DNA of 5,449 nt. Source: an uncultured Nannocystaceae bacterium. Its GTDB lineage: Bacteria; Myxococcota_A; Polyangia; Nannocystales; Nannocystaceae. Where the stretch lies: contig CALKDV010000187.1 of assembly GCA_938084085.1 (NCBI GenBank), positions 1 through 5,449 on the forward strand, read 5' to 3'. Numbering within the stretch: the stretch's first letter is position 1; each line of letters begins with the position of its first letter. The translations under genes and the position numbers were made by a program. The notes below the pieces were generated by a model. It made no database searches. It saw nothing but the letters and a program-made list of their open reading frames with translations, and was not told the origin of the DNA. Positions 5,117 through 5,449 of this stretch are shown here, piece by piece.

Positions 5117-5449
5117 CGCGACCACTATTTTTCCCAACGACTTGAACGGCAAGGCGGTGCTCATCACCGGCGGGACGAAGGGGATCGGCCTCGCGACGGG
5201 CCTCTCCTTTGGCGCCCAAGGGGCGCGGGTCTATCTCACGCACCGCTGGGGATCCGCCGACGAAGACGAGCTGCGGGCGCAGTTCAAGGCCGTGGGCGCA
5301 CCCGAGCCGGTCATCTTGGAGGCGGACGCCTCCAACGATGAGGACACCGAGGCGGTGATGCAACGGATCAAGACGGACTGCGGCACCTTGGAGGTGCTCA
5401 TCAGCAACGTCTCGTTCGCCCACATCAGCAAGCACCACTCGGATCTCAG
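5109..5449 (+). CDS. Second FabL-like SDR reductase, N-terminal part, 3'-truncated by window edge
   Basis: This open frame runs off the end of the window (113 full codons). It starts MADATTIFPNDLNGKAVLIT and contains the glycine motif TGGTKGIG (20-27) and the THRWGSADEDE segment after beta-2, which hints at the same NADPH preference as its neighbour. From residue 13 to 75 it aligns without gaps to residues 6-68 of the preceding gene, with 49 of 63 positions identical by my count, so the two are tandem paralogues. After that they diverge quickly: the NNVAMV of the first copy is SNVSFA here. The start gives an eight-base overlap with the upstream gene and is supported by AGGAGG. The N-terminus is seven residues longer than in copy one. 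The active-site Tyr and Lys lie beyond the window, so the Tyr-x6-Lys class can only be inferred from the paralogue. Likely role: a second reductase of the same pathway, or a partner subunit of the first. Confidence 0.88.
   Translation, partial: MADATTIFPNDLNGKAVLITGGTKGIGLATGLSFGAQGARVYLTHRWGSADEDELRAQFKAVGAPEPVILEADASNDEDTEAVMQRIKTDCGTLEVLISNVSFAHISKHHSDL
5145..5333 (+). repeat. Tandem gene duplication, copy 2 of conserved 5' segment
   Basis: This is the partner of the segment at 4301-4489. It encodes the Rossmann nucleotide-binding half of the second SDR. Protein identity is about 78% here but drops after the EADAS motif, so the cofactor-binding half is conserved while the rest has diverged. 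Confidence 0.85.

Noticed and set aside
4223..5438. Two minus-strand frames that share a similar ADPL(G/R)xAGDxH(H/R)LAV segment
   Set aside because: The resemblance arises only because both lie opposite the duplicated SDR segments. They are shadows, not a second gene family.
1..5449. Internal promoters, terminators, tRNA/rRNA, CRISPR arrays, insertion sequences
   Set aside because: There is no non-coding stretch above about 15 bases, no hairpin followed by a T run, no regularly spaced repeats and no transposase-like frame was seen.

Overview
The window is a densely packed, GC-rich stretch read entirely on the + strand. It holds seven protein-coding genes, the first and last cut by the window edges. 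Gaps between genes are 12, 13, 15 and 3 bases, followed by overlaps of 4 and 8 bases, so this looks like the interior of one operon. I see no internal promoter, terminator, RNA gene, mobile element or CRISPR array, and no gene-free stretch longer than about 15 bases. The strong G/C bias at third codon positions and the gene content suggest a secondary-metabolite-producing bacterium. A myxobacterium-like or other high-GC proteobacterial host is a guess, because nothing here fixes the taxonomy.

Layout: the C-terminal half of a ketosynthase (2-655), a FabG-type 3-ketoacyl-ACP reductase (668-1414), an HMG-CoA-synthase-like protein of the PksG/CurD/MupH type (1428-2666), an ECH1-type dehydratase (2682-3488), an ECH2-type decarboxylase (3492-4289), an SDR reductase with a FabL/FabI-like Tyr-x6-Lys motif (4286-5116), and the start of a close paralogue of that reductase (5109 to the window end).

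The set KS + HCS + ECH1 + ECH2 is the hallmark of a polyketide beta-branching ('HCS') cassette. In known cassettes a ketosynthase decarboxylates malonyl-ACP to acetyl-ACP. HCS adds the acetyl unit to the beta-ketone of an ACP-bound chain, ECH1 dehydrates the HMG-like product, and ECH2 decarboxylates it to leave a beta-methyl or exomethylene branch. The three SDRs are not part of the standard cassette. FabG could supply or process ketoacyl-ACP intermediates, and the paired FabL-like proteins could reduce a double bond, possibly the one left by ECH2. This would be a discrete-enzyme (type II-like) branching route, but that is inference. No ACP or modular PKS is visible here; they would have to lie outside the window.
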